Of a stretch of 64,000 bases of DNA, positions 45,181 through 53,487 are shown in pieces. This DNA comes from Gloeobacter kilaueensis JS1. Its GTDB lineage: Bacteria > Cyanobacteriota > Cyanobacteriia > Gloeobacterales > Gloeobacteraceae. Position 1 is the first letter of the stretch. Every line of letters begins with the position of its first letter. The notes beneath the pieces are model-generated. The model did no database searches and had not been told where the DNA came from. It saw only the letters and a program-made list of their open reading frames with translations. Both the position numbers and the translations under genes were made by a program. The stretch is from assembly GCF_000484535.1 (NCBI RefSeq), contig NC_022600.1:1488001-1552000 (forward strand), written 5' to 3'.

Positions 45181-45948
45181 CTAGAATCCCCGCTGGAGCG
45201 CCTGACCGGACCCCTGGAACAGCAGGGCGGAGAGCAAAAAGTTGACGATAAAAATAGCGAGCAGCGCCGTCACCACCGCCTGGGTCGTCGAGCGGCCCAC
45301 CCCACGGGCACCGCCGGTGGTGGTGAGCCCCCAGTTGGAGCCGATGAGCGCAATCATCACGCCAAATACCGCTGCCTTGATGAGCCCCGCGATTAGATCC
45401 CAGCTGTCGAGCAGGCGTTGGGCCGACTCGAGGTAGAGCGAGGCGGAGAGCTGGTAGAAGTTGGTGGTGATAAACAGTCCCCCCGCCAGCCCGGTGACAT
45501 CGGCCACCACCGTCAATACCGGCACCATCACCGCGCAGGCGATTACCCTGGGCACCACCAGATAGTCGATCGGGTCGGTGCGCAGCACCTCCAGCGCATC
45601 GATCTGCTCGGTGACGCGCATGGTGCCCACCTCGGCGGCAAAGGCAGAACCGACCCGGCCTGCAATGATGACGGCGGTGAGCACCGGGGCCAGTTCGCGG
45701 GTGAGGGCGAGGGCGAGCACCCCGCCGATCGCCGAGGAGGCACCGAAGGTAATAAATTCGCGCGCCACCTGAATCGTGAAGACCATGCCGATCGTGATCG
45801 CAGTGATCACCGCCACCAGCACCGACTCGGTGCCGACCACCGCCAGTTGATCGACGGTGTTGCGCCAGTGGATGCGCCCGCGCACCAGATGCACGAAGAC
45901 CTGGCCGGTCAGCAGGGCCGCCGAGAGCAATTTTTCGATCCATTCCAT
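45181..45948 (-). CDS. MlaE/TGD1-family ABC transporter permease
   Basis: A 255-residue permease with five or six helices. The family core is visible: IGMVFTIQVAREFITFGASSAIGGVLALALTRELAPVLTAVIIAGRVGSAFAAEVGTMRVTEQIDALEVL. MlaE proteins, including plastid TGD1, move phospholipids between membranes. The ATPase (MlaF/TGD3) and substrate-binding (MlaD/TGD2) partners are not adjacent. It follows chlG by 6 bp, so lipid transport and chlorophyll synthesis may be co-regulated. Confidence 0.92.
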   Translation of the reverse strand: MEWIEKLLSAALLTGQVFVHLVRGRIHWRNTVDQLAVVGTESVLVAVITAITIGMVFTIQVAREFITFGASSAIGGVLALALTRELAPVLTAVIIAGRVGSAFAAEVGTMRVTEQIDALEVLRTDPIDYLVVPRVIACAVMVPVLTVVADVTGLAGGLFITTNFYQLSASLYLESAQRLLDSWDLIAGLIKAAVFGVMIALIGSNWGLTTTGGARGVGRSTTQAVVTALLAIFIVNFLLSALLFQGSGQALQRGF

Positions 45949-45954
45949 AGGGCT

Positions 45955-46956
45955 TCAGACGCCTCCCAGGCCGAGAGCCAGACCTGTCACCAGCATGCCA
46001 AAGACTAAAAAAGGCTGTGAGCTTGCCTGGTAGCGCACATCCCCCGCCACCGGATCGGCAAGAAACCGCTTTTGAAAGACAATCTGCGGCAGGACGAGGG
46101 CTGTGAGGATGGCGGCGTAGAGCCAGCTGTGCAGCACGAGCAGGTAGGCGAGCACCCCGATCTGAAAGACATCGATCATCGATACACAGATCCAGGCGGC
46201 CTTTTGGGTACCGAAGATCACCGGCAGCGACTTCAGCCCGAGGCGGCGATCGCCTTCGATACTCTTGAAGTCGTTGACGATTGCGATCCCCAGCCCGGCG
46301 AACGAATAAAACAGTGTCAAAGCGATGAGCGTCGGACTCAAGGTGCCGAACAGGGCGTGGCCGGCCCACCACGGTAGCGCGATATAGCTCGCCCCGAGGG
46401 CGTAGCTGCCGAGCCAGCCGTTTTGCTTGAGCTTGAGGGGCGGAGCCGAGTAGATATAGGCCACAAGAGCACCAAAGACCGTGAGGCCACAGAGCACAAA
46501 GGGCGTATGGCGCGCTCCGAAGGCCGCCCCGGCCCAGAGATCGAGGCCCAGCGCCACCGCGAGACCGAGAATGAGCAGCACCCAGATCTGAACGACGACC
46601 TGGCCCAGAGCGATTGCCCCAGAAGGAATGGGCCGGTAGGGTTCGTTGATCGCGTCGAGGTCGCGGTCGTAGTATTCGTTGAGCGTCTGGGTATAGCCCG
46701 CCAGCAGCGGTCCAGCCAGGATCATGCAGAAAAAGGCGGCCAGACAATGCTCCCCGTTCCACTGAAAGCGGCCCAGCCAGTTAAATTGACCGGCGGAAGC
46801 GGTGCCGCACAGTACTCCCCAGATAAGCGGAATCCAGGTGACAGGCTTCATCAGTTGCAGGCGAATCTGCCAGGGGGCGCGCTCGCGGCTGGCCTCCGCT
46901 CCCCGGATACCCAGCAGGCGACGGAGGCGGCGGGTATCCTTTTCGGTGTTCTCCAT
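45955..46956 (-). CDS. chlG: Chlorophyll synthase (UbiA family)
   Basis: A 333-residue integral membrane prenyltransferase that attaches the phytyl/geranylgeranyl tail to chlorophyllide a. The N terminus reads RLQLMKPVTWIPLIWGVLCG. The first Asp motif is NEYYDRDLDAINEP and the second is NDFKSIEGDRRLGLKSLPV, with NGWLGSYALGASYIALPWW between, all diagnostic of ChlG rather than of other UbiA enzymes. First gene of the minus-strand run; divergent from the HTH gene at 47073 with about 115 bp between. Confidence 0.97.
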   Translation of the reverse strand: MENTEKDTRRLRRLLGIRGAEASRERAPWQIRLQLMKPVTWIPLIWGVLCGTASAGQFNWLGRFQWNGEHCLAAFFCMILAGPLLAGYTQTLNEYYDRDLDAINEPYRPIPSGAIALGQVVVQIWVLLILGLAVALGLDLWAGAAFGARHTPFVLCGLTVFGALVAYIYSAPPLKLKQNGWLGSYALGASYIALPWWAGHALFGTLSPTLIALTLFYSFAGLGIAIVNDFKSIEGDRRLGLKSLPVIFGTQKAAWICVSMIDVFQIGVLAYLLVLHSWLYAAILTALVLPQIVFQKRFLADPVAGDVRYQASSQPFLVFGMLVTGLALGLGGV

Positions 46957-47072
46957 TGCTTCGCTGTGTGACGATTCAGTTCATCTTACGCCAGGCAGGC
47001 TCGGGCCCAGGCTCTCTGCTTGTGGCTATCATGGGGAGGTTCCGCCAGCAAACACGGCAGCAATCATCCGCT

Positions 47073-48347
47073 ATGGCCCGAGCGAAACTTACCGAGCAAG
47101 AAAAGCAAGAGATTCTTCGGCTTTATCGCGAGACTTCGATCACGACCACCAGACTTGCAGACCAGTTCGGCGTGAGCACCAGCACCGTCAGCCGCCTGCT
47201 TAGAAGCGAACTTTCAGAAGAAGAGTACGCCAGCTTGAGCGCCAATCGCCGCACGGCCCGCAGCGAGGAGGCAGCACCGGCAGCGGCGATCGAAAGGACC
47301 GATGGCACCTCCCAGCCCGAGCTAGAAATTGAAGCCACAGACCCCACGCCTGAACCTGAGCCGGAAGCCGCTTCTCCTGCTCTTGCTGCCATAGAAGCGC
47401 CGCCCCCCAGTGCCCCACCCGACGAGGTGCCCGTCGCCGAGATAGCGCCGGAGGTGCGCAGCGAAGAGCTGGTGGCCACGACTTTACCTGAACCGGAGGC
47501 TGCGCTGTCGCCGGAGCCGGATGGTGAGGCGAGCCGCCGCCGCCGCCGCCGCAGTGCGCCGCCGCCACCGCCAGTGCCCGAGCCCGAGCCCGAGCCAGTG
47601 GCAGTCGAGCCGGTGGAGGAGCCTGCTATTGCTATTGTCGAAGCGCCGCCCCTGCTGGCTATGGAGCTACCGCTTGTTCCAGCCGAGCCGGAGGTGGCAG
47701 AGGCCGTTGTGCTGCCGCCCCCTGTCGAGGAGAGCCAGCCGCAGCCGGTGCGCAGCCGCATCCTCAAAAAATCTGACCTCGCCCGGATGAATCCGCCCCC
47801 GGCGGCACCGGTGCCTTCGCAGTACGCCGAGCTGGAGGCCGAATTTGCCCAGTCCGCCAACCGCATCGCCGGTGAAGAGTTCGACGACGAGGACGATTTT
47901 GAGGAGGAGGAGGAGGACGACGGCATTCCCCTCGAACCGGAGCCGGTTGCTGCCGGGCCTGCGGTGCCGATCGAAGTCCTGCCCTTCGTGGAGGCGGCTT
48001 TTCCCCGTATCTGCTGGGTGGTAGTCGATCGGGCCTCCGAGTTGATGACCCGGCCCCTGCGCGACTTCAACAACATCGGCACGATTCCGGATACTGAGCG
48101 CGAGGCGATCACCCTGCCCATCTTTGAAAATCAGCGGGTGGCGCGGCGCTTCTCCAGCCACTACCACCGGCCCCTGCGCCTGCCGGTGCATCTTCTCAGT
48201 TCGACCCGCCAGTACCTGCTGCGCAAGGGCATCACCCGACTTCTGGTCGGCAAGCAGGTTTACTCGCTCGATCAAAATGCCGGGCTCGACATCGATGCCG
48301 AAAGCGCCGCCTTCAACGGCAGCGAGCCCGAGCAGGAGGAATTTTGA
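47073..48347 (+). CDS. HTH protein with long Pro/Glu-rich linker and conserved cyanobacterial C-terminal domain
   Basis: ATG 47073 (MARAKLTEQEK) is the natural start; the frame is open from 46956 but the earlier part overlaps the chlG promoter. Residues 1-50 form a transposase/Hin-like HTH (EILRLYRETSITTTRLADQFGVSTSTVSRLL). About 200 residues of Glu/Pro/Ala-rich disordered linker follow, including RRRRRRSAPPPPP and an acidic patch EDDFEEEEEDD. The C-terminal ~130 residues form a compact domain (FPRICWVVVDRASELMTRPL and the FENQRVARRFSSHYHRPLRL region). It is probably a DNA-binding regulatory or nucleoid protein. Its stop overlaps the thiG ATG. Confidence 0.7.
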   Translation: MARAKLTEQEKQEILRLYRETSITTTRLADQFGVSTSTVSRLLRSELSEEEYASLSANRRTARSEEAAPAAAIERTDGTSQPELEIEATDPTPEPEPEAASPALAAIEAPPPSAPPDEVPVAEIAPEVRSEELVATTLPEPEAALSPEPDGEASRRRRRRSAPPPPPVPEPEPEPVAVEPVEEPAIAIVEAPPLLAMELPLVPAEPEVAEAVVLPPPVEESQPQPVRSRILKKSDLARMNPPPAAPVPSQYAELEAEFAQSANRIAGEEFDDEDDFEEEEEDDGIPLEPEPVAAGPAVPIEVLPFVEAAFPRICWVVVDRASELMTRPLRDFNNIGTIPDTEREAITLPIFENQRVARRFSSHYHRPLRLPVHLLSSTRQYLLRKGITRLLVGKQVYSLDQNAGLDIDAESAAFNGSEPEQEEF

Positions 48348-49156
48348 TGGTCCAGCTGCAGTCCCCTCCCGAGACCCTCGAAATTGCGGGCCGCCGCTTT
48401 CGCTCCCGATTGATGACCGGTACCGGCAAGTACCGCTCCTTTGAGCAGATGCGCGCGGCGATCGAAGCTTCTGGCTCCGAGATCGTCACCGTCGCCATCC
48501 GCCGCGTCCAGGAGGGTGTGCCTGGCCACGGCGGCCTGGGCCAGCAGCTCGACTGGAGCCGCTACTGGCTTTTGCCCAATACCGCTGGGAGCAGCACCGC
48601 CGAGGAAGCGGTGCGCTACGCCCAGTTGGGCCGCGAGATGGCAAAAGTGCTTGGCCAGGAGGACAACAACTGGGTCAAACTCGAGGTCATCCCCGAGAGC
48701 AAGTACCTGTTGCCCGATCCCCTCGGCACCCTCCAGGCCGCCGAGCGGCTGATCAAACTGGGATTTGTTGTTCTGCCCTACATCAACGCCGATTTTCACC
48801 TCGCCCGCCGTCTCTGGGAGATGGGTTGCGCCACGGTCATGCCCCTCGGTTCACCGATTGGCTCCGGCCAGGGGCTGCAGAACGCTGCCGCGATTGCGCT
48901 CATCATCGCCGAATCGCCCGTACCGGTGGTGGTCGATGCCGGTATCCGCACCCCTGCCGACGCCTGCCGGGCGATGGAGATGGGAGCCCAGGCGCTGCTG
49001 GTCAACACCGCCATCGCCCAGGCAGAGGATCCTCAAGCCATGGGCCGGGCGATGGGCCTCGCCTGCGAGGCGGGACGGCTCGCCTTTGGGGCTGGAGCGA
49101 TCCCGATCAAGCAGTACGCCAGTGCCAGCTCGCCCCTTGCCGGTCGGCTCGGCTGA
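48347..49156 (+). CDS. thiG: Thiazole synthase
   Basis: A 269-residue TIM-barrel enzyme that builds the thiazole phosphate of thiamine from deoxyxylulose phosphate, glycine-derived imine and the ThiS thiocarboxylate. It has FRSRLMTGTGKYRSFEQM, the lysine strand WVKLEVIPESKYLLPD, GCATVMPLGSPIGSGQGLQN and VVVDAGIRTPADAC. The start is ATG 48347, overlapping the preceding stop (TGATG). Only thiG of the thiamine genes lies here; no TPP riboswitch is seen upstream, so expression follows the HTH gene. Confidence 0.96.
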   Translation: MVQLQSPPETLEIAGRRFRSRLMTGTGKYRSFEQMRAAIEASGSEIVTVAIRRVQEGVPGHGGLGQQLDWSRYWLLPNTAGSSTAEEAVRYAQLGREMAKVLGQEDNNWVKLEVIPESKYLLPDPLGTLQAAERLIKLGFVVLPYINADFHLARRLWEMGCATVMPLGSPIGSGQGLQNAAAIALIIAESPVPVVVDAGIRTPADACRAMEMGAQALLVNTAIAQAEDPQAMGRAMGLACEAGRLAFGAGAIPIKQYASASSPLAGRLG

Positions 49157-49189
49157 AATATTTCTCGCTCGTCGCTTATCACGATTGCC

Positions 49190-50740
49190 ATGAAGATCAT
49201 CCGGACTGTGGCAGGACTCGAAGCGTACCGGCGCGTCCGCTCCGCCGTCGCGGGCCTCGACATTGGCCTGGTGATGACGATGGGAGCCCTGCACGCCGGG
49301 CATCGCAGCTTGATCGCCCGCGCCCGCCGCGAGAACGCGGCGCTGGTGGTGAGCATCTTCGTCAACCCCCGTCAGTTTGGCCCCAACGAGGATCTGGCGC
49401 GCTACCCGCGCCCGATCGATAGCGACCTTGCCCTCTGCCGCGATGAAGGTGTGGATGTGGTCTTCGTTCCTGAAGCGCAGGAGCTGTACCCGCCCGGTTT
49501 CGGCACCCAGGTGCTTCCAGACCCGGCCCTCACCAGTACGCTGTGCGGCCTCTCGCGGCCCGGCCATTTTCAGGGGGTGGCGACGGTGGTGGCCAAGGTG
49601 ATCAACATCGTGCAGCCCGCCCGCACCTACTTTGGCCAGAAGGACGCCCAGCAGGTGGCGGTGATCCGCTCTGTCTGCCGCGATCTCAACTTGAGCAGCC
49701 GGATCGTCGCCTGTCCTATCGTGCGCGACAGCGATGGCCTCGCCCTCAGCTCCCGCAATATCTACTTGAGCCCTGCCGAGCGCACTACGGCCCTGGCGCT
49801 ACCGGCTGCCCTGCACCGGTCGCTGGCGCTGTGGTCCACTGGAGAACGCCAGGCTACTGTCCTCGAAGCCGCCGTGCGCGAGCGTCTGGCAAGCGAAGCC
49901 AACTTGAGCGTCGAGTACGTGGCGATCGTCGATCCTGATGGGCTTTATCCCCTCGAACAGGTGCAGGGGCGGGCCCTGGTCGCAGCGGCGGTGCGGGTCG
50001 GCACCACCCGGCTCATCGACAACGTTCTACTGGGCCAGAGCGAGCAGCGCTCTTCGATCATCGCGATCGACGGCCCGGCGGGGGCCGGTAAATCTACCGT
50101 CGCCCGCCGCCTCGCCCTGCGCCTGGGCTTTCTTTATATCGACACCGGGGCGATGTACCGCGCCGTCACCTGGAAGGCGCTGACCCTCGGCATCGACCCC
50201 CAGGACGGTGAGCGGTTGAGTGACCTGACCCGCCGGATGACCATCCGCCTCGCTCCCGGCTACCAGAGTGCTTTTCCGACCCGCGTCTGGGTGGACGGCG
50301 AGGAGGTGACCCGGCAGGTGCGCGAGGAGGCGGTCTCGCTGGCGGTGAGCGCTGTCTCCTCCCACCCCGGCGTGCGCAGCGAACTGGTGGACCAGCAGCG
50401 CCGATTGGGCAAGCTGGGCGGCGTCATCCTCGATGGCCGCGACATCGGCACCCACGTCTTCCCAGAAGCCGACTTGAAGATCTTTCTCACCGCCGCCGTC
50501 GCCGTGCGCGCCCAGCGCCGGGCGGAGGATCTGCGCGCCAAGGGCCTGCCCGTTCCCGATCGCGATCTGCTTGAAGAACAGATCCGATCCCGCGACGAGC
50601 AAGATTCCAGCCGCGCCTATGCCCCCCTGCGCAAGGCGACCGACGCCATCGAAGTCGTCACCGATCACTTCAGCATCCAGCAGACCGTCGAGCGGTTGCT
50701 CGCCCTCTACCGCGAAAAAGTCGAGGGCGACCACCCATGA
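49190..50740 (+). CDS. panC-cmk: Bifunctional pantothenate synthetase / cytidylate kinase
   Basis: A 516-residue fusion typical of cyanobacteria. Residues 1-280 are PanC (pantoate + beta-alanine + ATP): GLVMTMGALHAGHRSL carries the HxGH motif, and the RPGHFQGVATVVAKVINIVQP and FGQKDAQQ loops follow. From about residue 285 comes cytidylate kinase: P-loop GPAGAGKST, DTGAMYRAVTWKA, GRDIGTHVFPEADLKIFLTA. It makes CoA precursor and CDP. The stop overlaps the start of the dipeptidase gene (ATGA). Confidence 0.97.
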   Translation: MKIIRTVAGLEAYRRVRSAVAGLDIGLVMTMGALHAGHRSLIARARRENAALVVSIFVNPRQFGPNEDLARYPRPIDSDLALCRDEGVDVVFVPEAQELYPPGFGTQVLPDPALTSTLCGLSRPGHFQGVATVVAKVINIVQPARTYFGQKDAQQVAVIRSVCRDLNLSSRIVACPIVRDSDGLALSSRNIYLSPAERTTALALPAALHRSLALWSTGERQATVLEAAVRERLASEANLSVEYVAIVDPDGLYPLEQVQGRALVAAAVRVGTTRLIDNVLLGQSEQRSSIIAIDGPAGAGKSTVARRLALRLGFLYIDTGAMYRAVTWKALTLGIDPQDGERLSDLTRRMTIRLAPGYQSAFPTRVWVDGEEVTRQVREEAVSLAVSAVSSHPGVRSELVDQQRRLGKLGGVILDGRDIGTHVFPEADLKIFLTAAVAVRAQRRAEDLRAKGLPVPDRDLLEEQIRSRDEQDSSRAYAPLRKATDAIEVVTDHFSIQQTVERLLALYREKVEGDHP

Positions 50741-51441
50741 GTCCCGGACCGCAGTCCTACCAGCAGGTACCGATCGTCGAGTGCGGCGAAGCCCTGGTTG
50801 AGTTGCCGGTCGAATTCGCCCGCCAGACGCCTCATCCTTACGCGGTTCTCGGAGCCCCCTACGGCCAGGGCACACCCTTTGCCCTGCGCACGGGCGTCGT
50901 CCAGAAGCTCATCGCCGCCCAAAATTTCTTGCAGGCCCGGCACCCCGAACTGCGGCTCCTGATCTTCGATGCCTACCGGCCCGTCGCCGTCCAGCAGTTT
51001 ATGGTCGATTGGACGTTCGCGGATCTGGTGGCTCGCGCCAATCAGCAGCCAGAAGAACTGTCTGTCGAACAAAAACAAGCTTTCTACCAGCAGGTCTACC
51101 AGTTCTGGGCCAGACCCAGCCTCGATCCGGCTACCCCGCCGCCCCACAGCACCGGGGCCGCCGTCGATCTCACCTTGCTCACCGAAGCTGGCACTCCCGT
51201 AGCGATGGGGGGAGATATCGATGAAATCGCACCCCACTCCTACCCGGATCACTACGCTGCAGCCGATTTGCCTGCCGAACGCCAGTTTCACCACCTTCGC
51301 ACCCTGCTGCGCTCGGCGATGACGGCTGCAGGTTTTAGCCAGCACCCGCGCGAGTGGTGGCATTTTTCCTGCGGCGACCAGATGTGGGCCTTTCATTCCG
51401 GGCAGCCTGTCGCCCACTACGGTGGATTGGTAGATTTTTAG
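50737..51441 (+). CDS. D-Ala-D-Ala dipeptidase, VanX/DdpX-like (M15D)
   Basis: A 234-residue metallopeptidase. The zinc and catalytic residues are visible: HSTGAAVDL (SxHxxGxAxD motif) and EWWHFS (Glu base and His ligand), plus FDAYRPVAVQQF with the catalytic Arg. VanX hydrolyses D-Ala-D-Ala, for vancomycin resistance or peptidoglycan recycling. No VanH/VanA-type genes are adjacent, so recycling is the more likely role. It overlaps panC-cmk by four bases and should be in its transcript. Confidence 0.92.
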   Translation: MSPGPQSYQQVPIVECGEALVELPVEFARQTPHPYAVLGAPYGQGTPFALRTGVVQKLIAAQNFLQARHPELRLLIFDAYRPVAVQQFMVDWTFADLVARANQQPEELSVEQKQAFYQQVYQFWARPSLDPATPPPHSTGAAVDLTLLTEAGTPVAMGGDIDEIAPHSYPDHYAAADLPAERQFHHLRTLLRSAMTAAGFSQHPREWWHFSCGDQMWAFHSGQPVAHYGGLVDF

Positions 51442-51556
51442 AGGAGCATCACCACCAGGCCAAGCAATCACCCCTGCCACCTGCGCCTCTCAAAGGCCAC
51501 TTTCAGCAGCACCGATTGCAGCTCGTCTGGCAGCAAAGAAGTCAGAGCGGTTCAGC

Positions 51557-51655
51557 TCAGAGGCGTCCCTGATAGCCTTGAGCGCGTTTGAGGTTATTTT
51601 GACCGAGCATCAGCCGTAAGAAAACATAGGTATCCAGCAGATACGCCTCAGTCAT
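51557..51655 (-). pseudogene. Truncated PIN-type toxin
   Basis: ATG 51655 overlaps the antitoxin stop, the normal arrangement for a toxin-antitoxin pair. The product starts MTEAYLLDTYVFLRLML, matching the N-terminal strand of a PIN ribonuclease with its first Asp, but ends after 32 codons at TGA 51557. The remaining catalytic acidic residues are missing, so it is inactive. Confidence 0.7.
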
Positions 51656-51896
51656 GTTCGGCGTTCCATGACTCTTCGATCGGTGTCTCGATGTCACCCT
51701 GGATAATGCCGGTACCAGCCATAAACCCGAAGACGGATGGTGCTTGTACCATGAAGGGAACCAGCTTCGCTACCGGCTTGCCTCGTTTGGTGATAATCAC
51801 CTCTGTGCGCTGCTGCTCGACTTGATCCATTAATTTCAGGCATTGTGCCTTGAAATCTGCAGCAGAAATTTCTCTAGGCAAGTGTGTCATCCGCAA
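51648..51896 (-). CDS. Phd/YefM-type antitoxin
   Basis: An 82-residue antitoxin: ISAADFKAQCLKLMDQVEQQ, then EVIITKRGKPVAKLVP, the classic Phd/YefM DNA-binding beta-hairpin. The C-terminal part that would neutralise the toxin is intact. The first Met (MRMTH) or the third (MTHLPREIS) may be used. The toxin downstream is broken, leaving a solitary antitoxin that could still repress its own promoter. Confidence 0.88.
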   Translation of the reverse strand: MRMTHLPREISAADFKAQCLKLMDQVEQQRTEVIITKRGKPVAKLVPFMVQAPSVFGFMAGTGIIQGDIETPIEESWNAEHD

Positions 51897-51930
51897 CTCT
51901 CTATACAGTCACGCGCCTACAGTTATATTG

Positions 51931-53460
51931 CTACTTTGAGTGCTTTATGAAAAGGGCGATCCGGTTCTTTGCATACACCTGCTTGAAGTGCGGCTCGGTG
52001 CGGAGCTTGTTCTGCAGGGCGATAAGATAGGGCGCGTCGCATTCGGTGCCGGGATTGAGCAGATCTAGAAGCACGTAGCGGTACGCGGGCAGCAAGGCCA
52101 GATCGAGGGGCGTGGTTTTGCGGAACATCTCGATCGTGCGCCGCTCGCTCAAGTGAGGAGCGATGTCCGAAGTCGTGAGCACGCCTCCGGTCGCATCTAC
52201 CAGGGCAATCGCCTCGCGGATCTGAGCGAGGTTGGCCAGGTGGCTCATCTGGGGACTGAAAAATGAGGTGAAGCGCGCCTGGGTACAAAAGCCAATCACC
52301 AGCCAGCCCATCAGGATCTTCGGTGTGATCCGACGGCCCTGCCGGAGCACGAACCCGAGCCAGACCGCGAGGGCCAGCACTGCGAGCACTCGAAATTGGG
52401 AGGGCACGACCAGGAGCGCACCTGCGATCGCAAGGGCAATCTGAAGCGGTCGTCCGGTAAGAAATTCGTTGTTCTTCTCGGCTTTGAGGGAGACGACGAA
52501 CCAGAACAGTAAAAAAGGAAAGATCGGCAACTGGTACTGAAAGCGCAGATCCCGCTGTAGAGGCAGCGAAGAGAGCAGGTTGAGGCCGAGCATCGGCAGG
52601 GCGGGTAGAGCGCTCAAGATGAGCCGCCAGCGCAGGGCAACCGCCACGGGCACCAGTAGCGCCACCAGGTACAGCAGGCTCTCCGGCTGCACCAGCCGTA
52701 CGAGGACGAGAGTGGGTTCGCGCACCAGCCGCAGGACGATCTCCGTTGCCGAGTTGCCCAGATAGCTGTAGCGGCCCAGCGCCTGCATCTGATCGCCGCT
52801 GAAGGTGGGTATGACCCACTGACTGGCGAAAACAAACCAGGCAAGTCCGACAGCTGTGAGTGCCACGCCGTAGCGCCGCCGGTTTTTCAGCAGCAGCCAG
52901 AGGCCCATCGCCGCCACGGTCAACCCCAGCACTTCCTTGCAGCTGAGTACGAGGAGAGTGGCGATTGTAAGTTGCACAGGCCGCCGGGCCAGGGCCGCCC
53001 AGAGCGCCCAGAGAATTGCCGGGAGGGCGATCACCTCCGGATGAAAGTCGAATATAGCGATGTTGAAGAGCGCCGGATAGAGCAGATAGGCGACGGCTGC
53101 CACCCGCCGCCAGTGCTCTTCTAACCCGGCCTGGGCCGCCAGCCCATACATCGGCATCGCCCCGAGCGAGAGCGAGAGCGCCTGCACAAAAAAGAGCCAG
53201 TAAACGCCCGGCACCAGCCTGTAGAGCAGAGCGAGCGGGTAGAGAACAACTGCTGCGTGGTCGCCCAGGATGTGAAAGCCCATCGTCGTGCTGAAGGGAA
53301 ACTCGCCCCGGCTGATGAGATACACGCCCTGATCAAAGATGCCCAGATCAAAAAGCCGCGATTGAAAAAGCTCGTGGTGCAGCGCCGCTGAGCCGAAGAG
53401 CACGACAAAGCCCAGCGAAACGGCAACAAGTAGAAAGATACCGGGACGGCTCGCGATCAC
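51931..53460 (-). CDS. DUF2079 membrane protein
   Basis: A 509-residue polytopic membrane protein with ten or more helices. The N terminus shows the DUF2079 core: FDLGIFDQGVYLISRGEFPF, FHILGDHAAVVLYPLALLY, FNIAIFDFHPEVIALPAILWA (conserved DFHPE). The family resembles GT-C-type glycosyltransferases but has no assigned substrate. It lies just downstream of the antitoxin gene on the same strand and follows the GHL10 gene. Confidence 0.88.
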   Translation of the reverse strand: MIASRPGIFLLVAVSLGFVVLFGSAALHHELFQSRLFDLGIFDQGVYLISRGEFPFSTTMGFHILGDHAAVVLYPLALLYRLVPGVYWLFFVQALSLSLGAMPMYGLAAQAGLEEHWRRVAAVAYLLYPALFNIAIFDFHPEVIALPAILWALWAALARRPVQLTIATLLVLSCKEVLGLTVAAMGLWLLLKNRRRYGVALTAVGLAWFVFASQWVIPTFSGDQMQALGRYSYLGNSATEIVLRLVREPTLVLVRLVQPESLLYLVALLVPVAVALRWRLILSALPALPMLGLNLLSSLPLQRDLRFQYQLPIFPFLLFWFVVSLKAEKNNEFLTGRPLQIALAIAGALLVVPSQFRVLAVLALAVWLGFVLRQGRRITPKILMGWLVIGFCTQARFTSFFSPQMSHLANLAQIREAIALVDATGGVLTTSDIAPHLSERRTIEMFRKTTPLDLALLPAYRYVLLDLLNPGTECDAPYLIALQNKLRTEPHFKQVYAKNRIALFIKHSK

Positions 53461-53487
53461 ATCCAGTAAGTCGGAGGCAGAGACAGT

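Noticed and set aside
44264-46762. 832-codon open frame on the minus strand
   Set aside because: It overlaps the response regulator, the mlaE-type permease and chlG in another frame; its translation is Arg/Gly/Pro/Ala-rich and matches no family, a usual artefact of GC-rich coding DNA.
51923-52819. 298-codon frame on the minus strand
   Set aside because: Out-of-frame shadow of the DUF2079 gene, Arg/Pro/Ser-rich, no conserved motif.
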